54,328 nt of DNA, taken from Clostridia bacterium. GTDB taxonomy: Bacteria; Bacillota_A; Clostridia; Christensenellales; Aristaeellaceae. Below, one piece after another: positions 33,751 through 42,356 of this stretch. The translations under genes and the position numbers were made by a program. Numbering within the stretch: the first letter of the stretch is position 1; each line of letters begins with the position of its first letter. The DNA is taken from the NCBI GenBank assembly GCA_017432405.1, contig JAFRJF010000056.1:1-54328 (forward strand), read 5' to 3'. Below the pieces are notes generated by a model. It did not search any database, was not told where the DNA came from, and was given only the letters and a program-made list of their open reading frames with translations.

Positions 33751-35031
33751 TTAAACGATCTGTACGCCTTCAACAAACTTCATTGCGATGCCGCCGCGGT
33801 CCAGACCCAGGTAGAAGGCCCGCTCCAGTCGGTTCTCAATCGGCAGCGGGCGCGGCGTCGGCTCGCTGGAATCGTCCAGCACCAGGGCGTCGAAGGCATA
33901 GCCCGCCTCGAAGCTGCCCACTTTGCCGAAGAAGGACCCGCCGCCCCTGGTGGCCAGGTAAAGGGCTTCCGGGAAGGAAAGCGGCCTGGCGTCGGAATCG
34001 AGATACCGCCAGTAGAGCTTTGACACCTGTATGGCGTCCGTGACCGCCCGGAACATGGATTCCATGGTGCCGCCGGCCACGTCCGAGCCCAGGGCGACCC
34101 GAAGCCCCTGTTCCATGTATCGCCGGATCGGCGCGATGCCGGAGGCGACGTTCATGTTGGAGGAGGGGCAGTGGGCCACCCAGACGCCGTTGCGCTTCAT
34201 CCGTTCGACCTCCGGCGGCGTCGAATAGATGCAGTGGGCCATGGCCGTGTTGCCGTCCCGCCCGAACAGGCCGTAGCGGTCGTAGGCGTCGCCGTAGAAT
34301 TCGGCGTCCGGCTCCAGCGTTGAAACCATCTCCACCTCGGTGGGGTTTTCCGACAGGTGGGACTGCACGGGCAGGTCGTATGCCCTGCGGATCTCGCCCA
34401 GCGCCGCCATCAGCGCGTCGGTACAGCCGGGCACGAACCGGGGCGTGACGATGGGCCGCGTGCGCCGGTAGTCCCGGTGCAGGCTCTCCTTGATAAATTT
34501 CCGGGTGTCTTCGCCGACGCCCCCGGAATGATCCTCGATCAGCGCCGGCGGGGCGTTTCGGTCCATGCTGACCTTGCCCACGTAGCTCACCAGGCCGCTG
34601 TTTTCCATGCAGTCCATCAATATCAGCGTGGCGGCGGCGTGCACCGTGCCGAAAATGACGGCCCGGGTGGTGGCGCTGGCCTTCAGCCTGTCCGCGAACT
34701 GGGCGTAGGCCCTCAGGGCGTAGGCCGCGTCGGCGTACCGCGATTCCTCCGGGAAGGCGACGCGCTCCAGCCATTCCATCAGCTCGTAATCCATGCCCGT
34801 GCCCCGGTAGGCGAACTGGGGCGCGTGGATGTGCAGGTCCACCATGCCGGGCAGCACCAGTTTATCCGTGCAGTCGATGACGGGAAGGCCGGCATAGCGC
34901 GCCGGGACTTCATCAAAGACGCCCCTGCAAACGCCGTTCTCGCACACGATGCATCCATTCTCATGGATGTCCAGGCCGCCCATTCGGGGCGTATGGCAGA
35001 TGTTGCCTTTCAGAATAAAGCGCTTGTCCAA
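33751..35031 (-). CDS. guaD: Guanine deaminase
   Basis: A 426-residue amidohydrolase converting guanine to xanthine. Zinc ligands are in VDLHIHAPQFAYRGTG, SHLSENPTEVE, MAHCIYSTPPE and GSDVAGG; the PQF motif and the VAHCPSSNMNVASG segment are characteristic of GuaD. The start is the TTG at 35031, with AAAGGA nine bases upstream; longer in-frame versions would reach into the promoter. It is the first gene after a strong promoter, about 80 bases upstream of xdhA, and supplies xanthine to the dehydrogenases. Confidence 0.93.
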   Translation of the reverse strand: MDKRFILKGNICHTPRMGGLDIHENGCIVCENGVCRGVFDEVPARYAGLPVIDCTDKLVLPGMVDLHIHAPQFAYRGTGMDYELMEWLERVAFPEESRYADAAYALRAYAQFADRLKASATTRAVIFGTVHAAATLILMDCMENSGLVSYVGKVSMDRNAPPALIEDHSGGVGEDTRKFIKESLHRDYRRTRPIVTPRFVPGCTDALMAALGEIRRAYDLPVQSHLSENPTEVEMVSTLEPDAEFYGDAYDRYGLFGRDGNTAMAHCIYSTPPEVERMKRNGVWVAHCPSSNMNVASGIAPIRRYMEQGLRVALGSDVAGGTMESMFRAVTDAIQVSKLYWRYLDSDARPLSFPEALYLATRGGGSFFGKVGSFEAGYAFDALVLDDSSEPTPRPLPIENRLERAFYLGLDRGGIAMKFVEGVQIV

Positions 35032-35086
35032 GATGGCATTCCTTTCAACAGAGATTCGGTTGGTTTGGTTCTCATAGTATAATTCT

Positions 35087-35115
35087 ATTATAACAAAAAC
35101 AGCGCCGAATATCAA
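35087..35115 (-). promoter_or_regulatory. Promoter of the guaD-xdh-selenium operon
   Basis: Minus-strand TTGATA (35115-35110), 17-base spacer, TATAAT (35092-35087). It is the only convincing minus-strand promoter I see before the run of tightly packed genes down to yqeB. I see no recognisable purine riboswitch in the roughly 50-base leader. Confidence 0.75.
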
Positions 35116-35151
35116 CATATAGCGCATGGCGAATTGCAGGAAAAAGAAGCG

Positions 35152-35180
35152 TTGCGCAGATGCAGGAGGGGTGATATAAT
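35152..35180 (+). promoter_or_regulatory. Promoter of msrA
   Basis: TTGCGC (35152-35157), 17-base spacer, TATAAT (35175-35180). It is back to back with the guaD promoter. Confidence 0.7.
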
Positions 35181-35211
35181 ACTATACGAAACTGCCACGG
35201 GAGGAATGTTC

Positions 35212-35712
35212 ATGAGCAACAGTGCGATCTATCTGGCGGGCGGCTGCTTCTGGGGCCTGCAAAAGTTCTTCGACCAGTTTGACGGTGTCGTGGGCACCGA
35301 GGTGGGCTACGCCAACGGCCCGGACGCGGCCCCGACCTACCAGGACGTCTGCCATGACAGCGGCCACGCCGAGACCGTGCGGGTGGACTACGACCCGGCG
35401 GTGATCTCCCTGACGGCGCTGCTGGAGAAGTACTTCCTGGTCATCGACCCGCTGTCCGTCAACCAACAGGGCCACGACCGGGGCATACAGTACCGCACCG
35501 GCATCTACTACACCGACCCCGCCCAGCTGCCGGAAATCGAAGCGGTGTACAAGGCCCAGGAGGCAAAGGCCGGAAGCAAGCTGGCGGTGGAGCTTCAGCC
35601 CCTCAAAAACTTCTTCACCGCCGAGGAATATCACCAGAAGTACCTGGACAAGAACCCCGGCGGATATTGCCACATCCCCGGTAAGATGCTGAGGCTGGAG
35701 AAGGAAGTATAG
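35212..35712 (+). CDS. msrA: Peptide-methionine (S)-S-oxide reductase MsrA
   Basis: A 166-residue MsrA with the catalytic GGCFWG motif close to the N-terminus, GYANGPDAAPTYQDVC, HAETVRVDYDP and the terminal GGYCHIP cysteine region used for resolving. It repairs methionine-S-sulfoxide in proteins. Start chosen at the ATG six bases after GGGAGGA. There is no MsrB next to it. It has its own promoter. Confidence 0.96.
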   Translation: MSNSAIYLAGGCFWGLQKFFDQFDGVVGTEVGYANGPDAAPTYQDVCHDSGHAETVRVDYDPAVISLTALLEKYFLVIDPLSVNQQGHDRGIQYRTGIYYTDPAQLPEIEAVYKAQEAKAGSKLAVELQPLKNFFTAEEYHQKYLDKNPGGYCHIPGKMLRLEKEV

Positions 35713-35807
35713 GGGAATGATAAAGCTTTTCTTCTGTAAAGGAAAACAGGGCTTGGGGAGAGAATACTCAAAATATACTGTATCATTATGGTAGGGAGAT
35801 GAATCGA

Positions 35808-37289
35808 GTGAAAACCTCGCTTTCGAATTCAAAGCGACGGATGATCGCCGTCCGTATCATCATGATCTGCATGTGCTTTGCGCTCTTTGTCGAAGGCGCG
35901 TTGGCGGAGCCGCAAGGCGGCAATCGGGCGCCGATGGACAGGAAAGCGGAGCTGGTTCGGATGATGAATCTGAATCTGCGCTATATCCTTAAAACATGGT
36001 GGCCCGCGGAGAAAGATTTTGTCTACGCCGCGGCGACCAATATGAACAGCGATCAGCAGTTGACACCGGAGCGGCGGCTTGCCGTCCAGGGCAGCGCCCG
36101 GGCTTTCGCCGACTGGCGGGACGTCGATGATCTTCCGATACTGTATCTGAGCAGGGAACAGGCGGAGAACGGAATTCGCCCCGTCTCCCATGCCATCTAC
36201 TGCATTGGCCTGTCGTTACATTACGGCTATTACGACGAAGAGATCGTCGGAGTGCCCCGGGAGGACGCGCGGGCCATGTGCGAAAAGCTGATCCGCTCGG
36301 TGGTCGGGGAGCATCGGTCGAACCATCCCGAATCCACGGACGACCGCTGCTGGGGCGACAGCTGGCAGAGCCCGCTTTGGGCCGAGAATATCGCCCTGGG
36401 CGCGTGGCTGTTTTGGGATGACATGCCGCCGGAGACGTGTGAAATGGTGGAGCGCATGGTGATCGACGAAGCGGACCGGCTGACCTATGATTTTGAGATT
36501 CCGTATTACAGGGATACGACCGGGGATATCGTCTATCCGGGGGACACCAAGGGCGAGGAGCTCGCGTGGGACGCCAAGATCCTCGCGCTGGCGTGTGTCA
36601 TGTTCCCGGATTCCCAGAAAGCGCCCGACTGGGGCGATAAGCTGAGGCGCATGCTGGTTTCCGCGACGGCCATGCCGGAGGACGTCGGAAGCGGGAAAAT
36701 CGTGGACGGGGAAAAAGTCGGGGAGATGATCGACGGCTCAAACGTGAACGAGGATGGTACCGTGGTCAATCACGATCTCGTCCACATCGATTACATGGCG
36801 ACTATCCTGGAGGAGATGGGCGATACGATCGCCGTGTACAGGATCGCAGGCGCGCCTGTACCGGAGGCGGCGGCTTTCAATCTGGATCGAATCTACCAGG
36901 GACTGATCTGCACGGATCTGGGAAAATTCGATGAAAAGCTGGCGGGTCGCAACTTCTATCTCCGGGACGGGGACGGACAGCCGACGGGCGATGTGACGAT
37001 GCCCGGGGAAAACGACTGGGGCAAGCCGGGGTACGCGATCTACTATCTGTGTGATGTGCTGGCGGACACCCTGGCGCTGGACAAGGACATTGAGGAAAGC
37101 TGCAAGGCCCGTGTGTGGGAAGAGCGGCATTTTGAGATGCTGAGCGCCCAGCTCGGCCGGGAGACGGACGGCGCGATCACGGGCCAGTATTTCCAGCCGG
37201 GAGAGAATGCCTTTGTCTCCGGTGAGCTGTTCATGATGCACAACCTGGCGGAGGCCTATGTGCTGCGCTATGGCGATACCGCCAAATGA
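35808..37289 (+). CDS. Secreted protein of unknown function, probably all-helical toroid
   Basis: About 493 residues. The best start is GTG at 35808, nine bases after AGGGAG; the ATG at 35799 touches the ribosome-binding site. A signal peptide is clear: KRR, a hydrophobic run MICMCFALFVEGALA, then AxA cleavage before EPQGG. The mature part is rich in regularly spaced helices with aromatic motifs such as RCWGDSWQSPLWAENIALGAWLFW (read as RCWGDSWQSPLW and ENIALGAWLFW) and NEDGTVVNHDLVHIDYM. That pattern recalls (alpha/alpha) toroid polysaccharide lyases or heparinase-like proteins, but I do not recognise a defined family, and catalytic residues cannot be named. It precedes the HD-hydrolase/acyl-ligase genes by 65 bases. 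Confidence 0.6.
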   Translation: MKTSLSNSKRRMIAVRIIMICMCFALFVEGALAEPQGGNRAPMDRKAELVRMMNLNLRYILKTWWPAEKDFVYAAATNMNSDQQLTPERRLAVQGSARAFADWRDVDDLPILYLSREQAENGIRPVSHAIYCIGLSLHYGYYDEEIVGVPREDARAMCEKLIRSVVGEHRSNHPESTDDRCWGDSWQSPLWAENIALGAWLFWDDMPPETCEMVERMVIDEADRLTYDFEIPYYRDTTGDIVYPGDTKGEELAWDAKILALACVMFPDSQKAPDWGDKLRRMLVSATAMPEDVGSGKIVDGEKVGEMIDGSNVNEDGTVVNHDLVHIDYMATILEEMGDTIAVYRIAGAPVPEAAAFNLDRIYQGLICTDLGKFDEKLAGRNFYLRDGDGQPTGDVTMPGENDWGKPGYAIYYLCDVLADTLALDKDIEESCKARVWEERHFEMLSAQLGRETDGAITGQYFQPGENAFVSGELFMMHNLAEAYVLRYGDTAK

Positions 37290-37353
37290 CGCAGATGACC
37301 GATTGAATGCAACGGGCATACTCTGGACGACTTGAAAGGGAGCTGACGGGTTC

Positions 37354-38151
37354 ATGAGGGACAGGGAAGCGCTGAAGTCGGTTTTTCTGAATTACGCGGA
37401 GCGATACGATACGAACAATGGGATGATCCGGCACAAGATTGAGCACACATTCCGCGTGGCGGCGCTCTCGGAACGCTATGCCGACGCGCTGGGCATGGGT
37501 TCTGAGGATGTGGCGTGGGCGTGGTTTTTCGGGCTTCTGCACGATATCGGACGGTTTGAACAGGTTCGCCGCTTCGGCACCTTTGTGGATTCCCAATCGG
37601 TCGATCACGCCGAGCTCGGCGCGGATATCCTCTTTAAGGACGGGCTCATCGAGTCGTTTTCCGTGGAGGAACCGGCCCAGGCGTGGAAGACGATGGCGGA
37701 GCAGGTCATCCGCCTGCACAACAAGCTGGCCCTCCCGGAGGCGCTGGACGAACGGACGCGGCGGTTTGCGGAGATTCTTCGGGACGCAGACAAGACGGAC
37801 ATCTTCCGCGTGATCGCCGACATACCGTTTGAAGCGCGCATCGGAAGCAGCAAGGCCAGCTTCGCGGAGGCAGGGGAGGCGAACCCCGAAGTGATGGCCT
37901 GCGTCGCGGAGCATCGCTGTGTGCCCCGGCAGCTTCGACATTCGCGCTTTGACGGGCTTATCGCGCATGGCTGCATGGCTTTTGAACTGGTGTTTGATGT
38001 CAGCCGCCGGACGGTGAAGGAGGAGGGCTGGCTTCGGAAGCTGCTGTCGGACGCGGATCCGTCGGGAAAGCCCGTCTGGACAGGCCGCGAGGCGGAGCAA
38101 CTGGCGGTTTTACGCAATGAGATCGAAAAAGCATGGGGGATGACCCTGTAG
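37354..38151 (+). CDS. HD-domain hydrolase
   Basis: A 265-residue protein with a metal-dependent phosphohydrolase HD fold. The ligands are H31 (EHTFRVAALSE), H63-D64 (GLLHDIGRFEQ) and a later aspartate in LRDADKTDIFR. HD proteins of this kind act on nucleotides or phosphoesters; the substrate is unknown. AAAGGGAG precedes the ATG by about 11 bases. It lies 22 bases upstream of the acyltransferase-ACP fusion and may be cotranscribed with it. Confidence 0.85.
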   Translation: MRDREALKSVFLNYAERYDTNNGMIRHKIEHTFRVAALSERYADALGMGSEDVAWAWFFGLLHDIGRFEQVRRFGTFVDSQSVDHAELGADILFKDGLIESFSVEEPAQAWKTMAEQVIRLHNKLALPEALDERTRRFAEILRDADKTDIFRVIADIPFEARIGSSKASFAEAGEANPEVMACVAEHRCVPRQLRHSRFDGLIAHGCMAFELVFDVSRRTVKEEGWLRKLLSDADPSGKPVWTGREAEQLAVLRNEIEKAWGMTL

Positions 38152-38173
38152 GGCCCCCGAAGGAGGAACAACC

Positions 38174-39133
38174 GTGATACTTGCGCTTTACGGTGCCGGC
38201 GCCATGGGCCGGGAATTCAAATACATCGCAGATGAGAGCGGCGCGTGGTCAGAGATCGTATTCATCGACGATCACACGTCCGCCACGCAGCTGCTGGGCT
38301 GTCCCGTCTGCGGCTTCCACGCTTTTCGCAAGCGCTATAATCCGGAAGATGTGCGCTTTGCCATCACCATCGGCGAACCGAAGTTCCGCCGTGAGGCCTT
38401 CGCCCGCTTGACGGAGGCGGGCTATCGGGGCGCGTTGGTCGTCCATCCGTCGGCCGTCATCAGCCCGGACGCCGAGGTGGGCGAAGGCGCCGTGATTGCT
38501 CACGGTGCCTTCATCGGCTCCCAGGCCCGGATCGGGAAGAATTTTTACGGCGCGAAGGGCGCGTCGATTGGCCACGACGCGGTCATCGGCGATCATGTGC
38601 GCGTCGGCGTGGGGGCGTTCGTTGGCGGGCACACCGTGATCGGCGAGAACGCGTTCATCGGCAGCGGCGCGATGCTGAAGGATCGGATTTGCATCGGCGA
38701 ATACAGCGTTGTCGGCATCGGCAGCGCGGTGTTCAGCGACGTCGAGGCCAATACCACAGTGATGGGCAACCCGGCCCGAATCACCAACGAAGGCGCGCAG
38801 GGGCTGCTCTATGCCCCGAGCAAACAGCTGGAATCGCGGCAGGAAGCGCCCCAGCAGGAAGCCCCCCGGCAGGAGGCGGAAGCCTTCACCCCGGATCGCG
38901 TCGCGGCACTGTACTGGAATGCATTCTCCGGCAACTTCCCGAACGTGGACTTCAACCCGGTCACCTTCCGCTTTCACGACGCGGGCTGGGATTCCATCGC
39001 CCAGATGAGCCTGATCTGCGCGCTGGAGGAGACTTTCCACATTTCCTTCAAGGGCAGGGAAACCATGAAAATCAACTCCTATCGGGCGGGCCTGGAGCTG
39101 GTGCGGAAAAAACTGGAAAACGCGAAGAAGTGA
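38174..39133 (+). CDS. NeuD/PglD-like acyltransferase fused to an acyl carrier protein
   Basis: A 319-residue fusion. Residues 1-90 form the PglD_N Rossmann-like domain (LALYGAGAMGRE), and 91-205 form a left-handed beta-helix of hexapeptide repeats with the catalytic-type H134 in GASIGHDAVIGDHV. Residues 213-240 are a Gln/Glu/Pro linker, and 241-319 a carrier domain with DAGWDSIAQMSLICALEE, S274 being the phosphopantetheine site. The NeuD/PglD family O- or N-acetylates sugars using acetyl-CoA; the attached carrier suggests an acyl group delivered as a thioester instead. The start is GTG with AGGAGG upstream. An AMP-forming ligase follows 40 bases later and could load the carrier. Confidence 0.85.
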   Translation: MILALYGAGAMGREFKYIADESGAWSEIVFIDDHTSATQLLGCPVCGFHAFRKRYNPEDVRFAITIGEPKFRREAFARLTEAGYRGALVVHPSAVISPDAEVGEGAVIAHGAFIGSQARIGKNFYGAKGASIGHDAVIGDHVRVGVGAFVGGHTVIGENAFIGSGAMLKDRICIGEYSVVGIGSAVFSDVEANTTVMGNPARITNEGAQGLLYAPSKQLESRQEAPQQEAPRQEAEAFTPDRVAALYWNAFSGNFPNVDFNPVTFRFHDAGWDSIAQMSLICALEETFHISFKGRETMKINSYRAGLELVRKKLENAKK

Positions 39134-39173
39134 GCCCCGCTCAGCGTGAATCATGGAAGAGAGGACGATACAC

Positions 39174-40604
39174 ATGGGAAAGCTGTGGAATTTTGAAGCG
39201 TTTTCAGAAAGACCTGCGCTGATCGGAGATACCGGCGCCGAGCTGACCTACGGCGATTTGGCGGCGCTTTCCGCCGAGCTGGAGAAGGCCATCGAGCCAG
39301 GAGGCGAACGTCCGCTGGTGATGTTCGTCGCGCGTAACACCCTTGGGGGGCTCTGCGGCTACGCGGCGCTGATGAATCTGGGCTATCCCGTGCTGCCCGC
39401 CTCCGAGGGGCTTCCGACAGAGATGTGGAAGGCGATCATGAACCTCTATCGCCCGGGCCTTCTCCTCCTGCCGAAGGAGAAGAAAGGCGCCTGCCCCGCC
39501 ATGCGGGAGGTTTTTGAATTCCGGGATTACGTCCTCTTGAGGACCAATTTCGCCCGTCACTATCCCGTGAACGAGCGACTGGGCCTGTTGATCACCACCT
39601 CCGGCTCTACCGGCTCGGCGAAGTACGTGCGGCAGAGCTGGGACAACCTGCGCTTCAACGCGGCCGCGATCGCCGATTTCCTGGATATCGGCCCTTCGGA
39701 CAAATCCATCACCTGCCTGCCGCCGCAATACACCTATGCGCTCTCGATGCTTCACGCGAACCTGCTTCGGGGCGCGTCCGTCGTGACGACCCAGAGCGGG
39801 GTGATGGATTCGGAATTCTGGGACCTGCTTGAGTCGGAGGAGGTGACGCAGTTCCACGCCGTACCCAACACCTACGACATGCTGCGCCGCATCGGGATGT
39901 TCGAGGACGACTTTCCCGATCTGCGCCTCCTGACCCAGGCGGGCGGCAAGCTCAGCCGCGAGCTGCAGGCTTACTACGCCGACTATGCCGCGAAGAACGG
40001 GAAGCGCTTTGTCATCATGTACGGGCAGAGCGAGGCCACAGCGGACATCACCTGGCTGCCCCCGGAGGACGCGCTGCGCAAGCCCGGCTCGGTGGGCGTC
40101 GTCGTTCCGGGCGGTCGCGCCTCGATTGTGGACGAGGCCGGGAACGAGATCACCGAGCCCCACACCCGGGGCGAGCTGTGCTATCAGGGGCCAAATGTAG
40201 CAATGGGATACGCCCAGCGCGGCGAGGACCTGTCCACGGGCGACGAATGGAACGGAAAACTTCGCACCGGCGATATCGCCGAGTTTGACGAGGACGGCTA
40301 TTTCAGCATCACCGGGAGGCTGAAGCGCTACATCAAGCTGGCGGGGCACCGGGTGAGCCTGGACGAGGTTGACGGTTTGATCATGGACGAGCTGAACGTC
40401 CTGAGCGCCAGCGTGGGGACGGACGATCACCTTACAATCTTTGTGACAGAGGAAAAATACAGGAACATCCTGCTGGATTTCATCCGGGACAGGATCAACA
40501 CTGCGCGAACCGGCCTCCGGGTCATGGTCATCGACGAATTCCCCGTGAACGAGGGCGGGAAGGTGCTCTATTCCAAGCTGCAGGAAATCGCTGAGAAGGA
40601 TTAA
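39174..40604 (+). CDS. AMP-forming acyl ligase (adenylation enzyme)
   Basis: A 476-residue ANL-superfamily enzyme. It has the P-loop LITTSGSTGSAKYVRQ, MYGQSEATADITWLP, RTGDIAEFDEDGYFSITGR and a C-terminal GGKVLYSKL with the catalytic lysine. It activates a carboxylic acid as the acyl-AMP and passes it to a thiol. It is shorter than typical acyl-CoA synthetases, and the acid is unknown. Start chosen at the second ATG, eight bases after GAGAGGA. Directly behind the carrier-protein fusion, it is the natural candidate to load S274 of that protein. Its stop overlaps the convergent permease stop in TTAA. Confidence 0.88.
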   Translation: MGKLWNFEAFSERPALIGDTGAELTYGDLAALSAELEKAIEPGGERPLVMFVARNTLGGLCGYAALMNLGYPVLPASEGLPTEMWKAIMNLYRPGLLLLPKEKKGACPAMREVFEFRDYVLLRTNFARHYPVNERLGLLITTSGSTGSAKYVRQSWDNLRFNAAAIADFLDIGPSDKSITCLPPQYTYALSMLHANLLRGASVVTTQSGVMDSEFWDLLESEEVTQFHAVPNTYDMLRRIGMFEDDFPDLRLLTQAGGKLSRELQAYYADYAAKNGKRFVIMYGQSEATADITWLPPEDALRKPGSVGVVVPGGRASIVDEAGNEITEPHTRGELCYQGPNVAMGYAQRGEDLSTGDEWNGKLRTGDIAEFDEDGYFSITGRLKRYIKLAGHRVSLDEVDGLIMDELNVLSASVGTDDHLTIFVTEEKYRNILLDFIRDRINTARTGLRVMVIDEFPVNEGGKVLYSKLQEIAEKD

Positions 40605-41917
40605 AACACCGGCATGACGCTCATGATCCAGCCGACGCAGACGACGCAGCCCAGGACGACGAACAGCCAACCGCCCCTGAACATATCCCGCTGGTCATAG
40701 CCGCCGTAGGCCATCATGTAGGGAACGGCGGCGGTGGGCATGGGCGTCATGAAGGCGGCGAGTACGCCGGTTTCGATCAGGAGCAGCAAGCCGCGGGGGT
40801 CGCCGCCGATCCGGTGGCAGACCGCGATGGCGATGGGAAAGAAGATCAGCATCGCGCCGCGGTTGGACATGAACTGTGCGCACAGGAAGGGGAACAGGTA
40901 GAATACGAGGCCGATGACAAAGTTGTTGTTGAACCTCGCGGTTATGTCGGCGATAAAGCCGCCGATCAGATCGCCCGCGCCGGTGGCGGAAAGGGCGCCG
41001 GACATGGCCAGTGCGCCGACGATGAGCAGCAGCATGCTCAGCGGGATCGACCGCGCAGCCTCGTCGGGCTTGAGGACACCGCAGATCACCATCAGCACCG
41101 CGCTGGTCAGGCAGATCTGCCAGATGGCGACACCCTTCATAACGCTGGCCTGCAGCATGAGGGCCAGGGCTGTGCCGAAGAAGATGACGATGCCCGCGAT
41201 TTCGGAGAAGGCAGAGAGCGGTATCTGATTGGCGCAGCCGTCAGTGGCCCGCACCACCTGGTCGCCAGTCCGATTAGGGCAGAAGCGCGGCATGACAAAG
41301 GCGCAGTAGAGCACCGTGAAGATCAGCATGGGCAGGCGGGCGATCATCGGATCCAGGAAGCCCATCGCCGGAATGGCGCCGGTGTAGCTCTCGAGCTTTT
41401 CGTAGTACGCGCTGATGTAGCCGCTGAGTTCGGCGGCCTGGGTCGCGCCGGTGCCGATGGGCAATGTGGAACAGGTGGCGATGGCGACAACTCCGAGGGG
41501 AAGCGCGATCTTCGACCTGGGAATGCCCATCGAATCGGCGGTGGTCATACAGAATGGCGCGACAATGCCATAGACGATGACGGGGCTCTGCACGACCTGG
41601 CTCAGCACCATGACCAGCATGCAGTAGAGCAGCAGGAGCCTGTTGCGATTCCCCTTGACGATGCGCGTGATACCGGCGGCGAGCCTGGAGCAGAATTTTG
41701 TCTTGTTGAAGCCGACGGCCACTACGCTCATCGCTCCGATCATGATGACGATGTCGTTGGCGAAGCAGGCGAGGATCTCCTTCTGTGGGAGGCAGCCTGT
41801 GAGCGAAAGCGCCGCGACGGAGGCCATGGCGACCGTGGCGAGGCTCCAGACATTCGCAATGTAGCCCGCGCAGGTCAAAGCGAACAGGATCAGGCAGATG
41901 ATCAGGTGATCGGACAT
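40601..41917 (-). CDS. SLC13/DASS-type anion permease
   Basis: A 438-residue membrane protein with about 11-12 hydrophobic segments arranged as two inverted halves. Motifs include VVQSPVIVYGIVAPFC and, in the second half, QFMSNRGAMLIFFPIAIAV and FMTPMPTAAVPYM, typical of sodium-coupled anion (dicarboxylate, sulfate or ArsB-like) carriers. The substrate is not clear. GAAGGGA precedes the ATG. It converges on the acyl ligase, sharing a TTAA that holds both stop codons. Confidence 0.8.
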   Translation of the reverse strand: MSDHLIICLILFALTCAGYIANVWSLATVAMASVAALSLTGCLPQKEILACFANDIVIMIGAMSVVAVGFNKTKFCSRLAAGITRIVKGNRNRLLLLYCMLVMVLSQVVQSPVIVYGIVAPFCMTTADSMGIPRSKIALPLGVVAIATCSTLPIGTGATQAAELSGYISAYYEKLESYTGAIPAMGFLDPMIARLPMLIFTVLYCAFVMPRFCPNRTGDQVVRATDGCANQIPLSAFSEIAGIVIFFGTALALMLQASVMKGVAIWQICLTSAVLMVICGVLKPDEAARSIPLSMLLLIVGALAMSGALSATGAGDLIGGFIADITARFNNNFVIGLVFYLFPFLCAQFMSNRGAMLIFFPIAIAVCHRIGGDPRGLLLLIETGVLAAFMTPMPTAAVPYMMAYGGYDQRDMFRGGWLFVVLGCVVCVGWIMSVMPVF

Positions 41918-42356
41918 TGTCTTTTCCCTTCTTGATGAATCTGATCAGGGTGTGTTTACAAGGGCCTGTCTCAAAATCAGTGTAAACAGCGACAAGGCAG
42001 TGCATAACGCAAGCAGTTAAGAGAGCGGGCAGCGGAGCCATCCGATGTCCGCTTGATTACATCATAACATGCCGGACGAGCGGAGTCAAGGGCGGCGCGA
42101 AGCGATGTTCATCGCAGCCCAGGCAGGCCGCGAAGATCCTTGATACCGTCTGGCCAGTGTGGGACAAGGGGACGGTTCCTCTGTCCCATTTTTCCCACGA
42201 TCGTCCGAAGATTTCAGGTGGTAATTCTGGTTGGAAAGCGGGACAAGAGAACTGTCCCCGTTTTCCAATCTTGCAATCCCTGCCTTTATGTGGTATTCTG
42301 TAGGCGAAGGCTGGGTACAATGACTCAAAAGACTGGTTGCAATGGGAGGTGGAACG
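41918..42356. other. Gene-poor interval with a GGGGACGGTTC palindrome
   Basis: No credible gene lies in this stretch of about 440 bases. Its main feature is the inverted repeat at 42168-42259, listed separately. I see no clear promoter for the permease upstream of 41917, and no terminator. Confidence 0.6.
42168..42259. repeat. REP-like inverted repeat, GGGGACGGTTCC/CTCTGTCCC type
   Basis: ggggacggttcctctgtccc (42168-42187) and its inverse gggacaagagaactgtcccc (42240-42259) agree at 16 of 20 positions, with 52 bases between. Both arms carry gggaca just outside or inside. It shares the GGGACGGTTC core with the 238-357 element and lies about 100 bases before a broken toxin-antitoxin pair. Confidence 0.75.

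Noticed and set aside
20121..34043. Several very long plus-strand open frames opposite the purine operon
   Set aside because: All show the same His/Ala/Gly/Val/Gln-rich shadow composition and lack ribosome-binding sites, while the minus-strand genes are clear family members.
35031..35110. Purine riboswitch before guaD
   Set aside because: The leader from the promoter to the TTG is only about 50 bases, too short for the aptamer, and I do not see its three-way-junction core.
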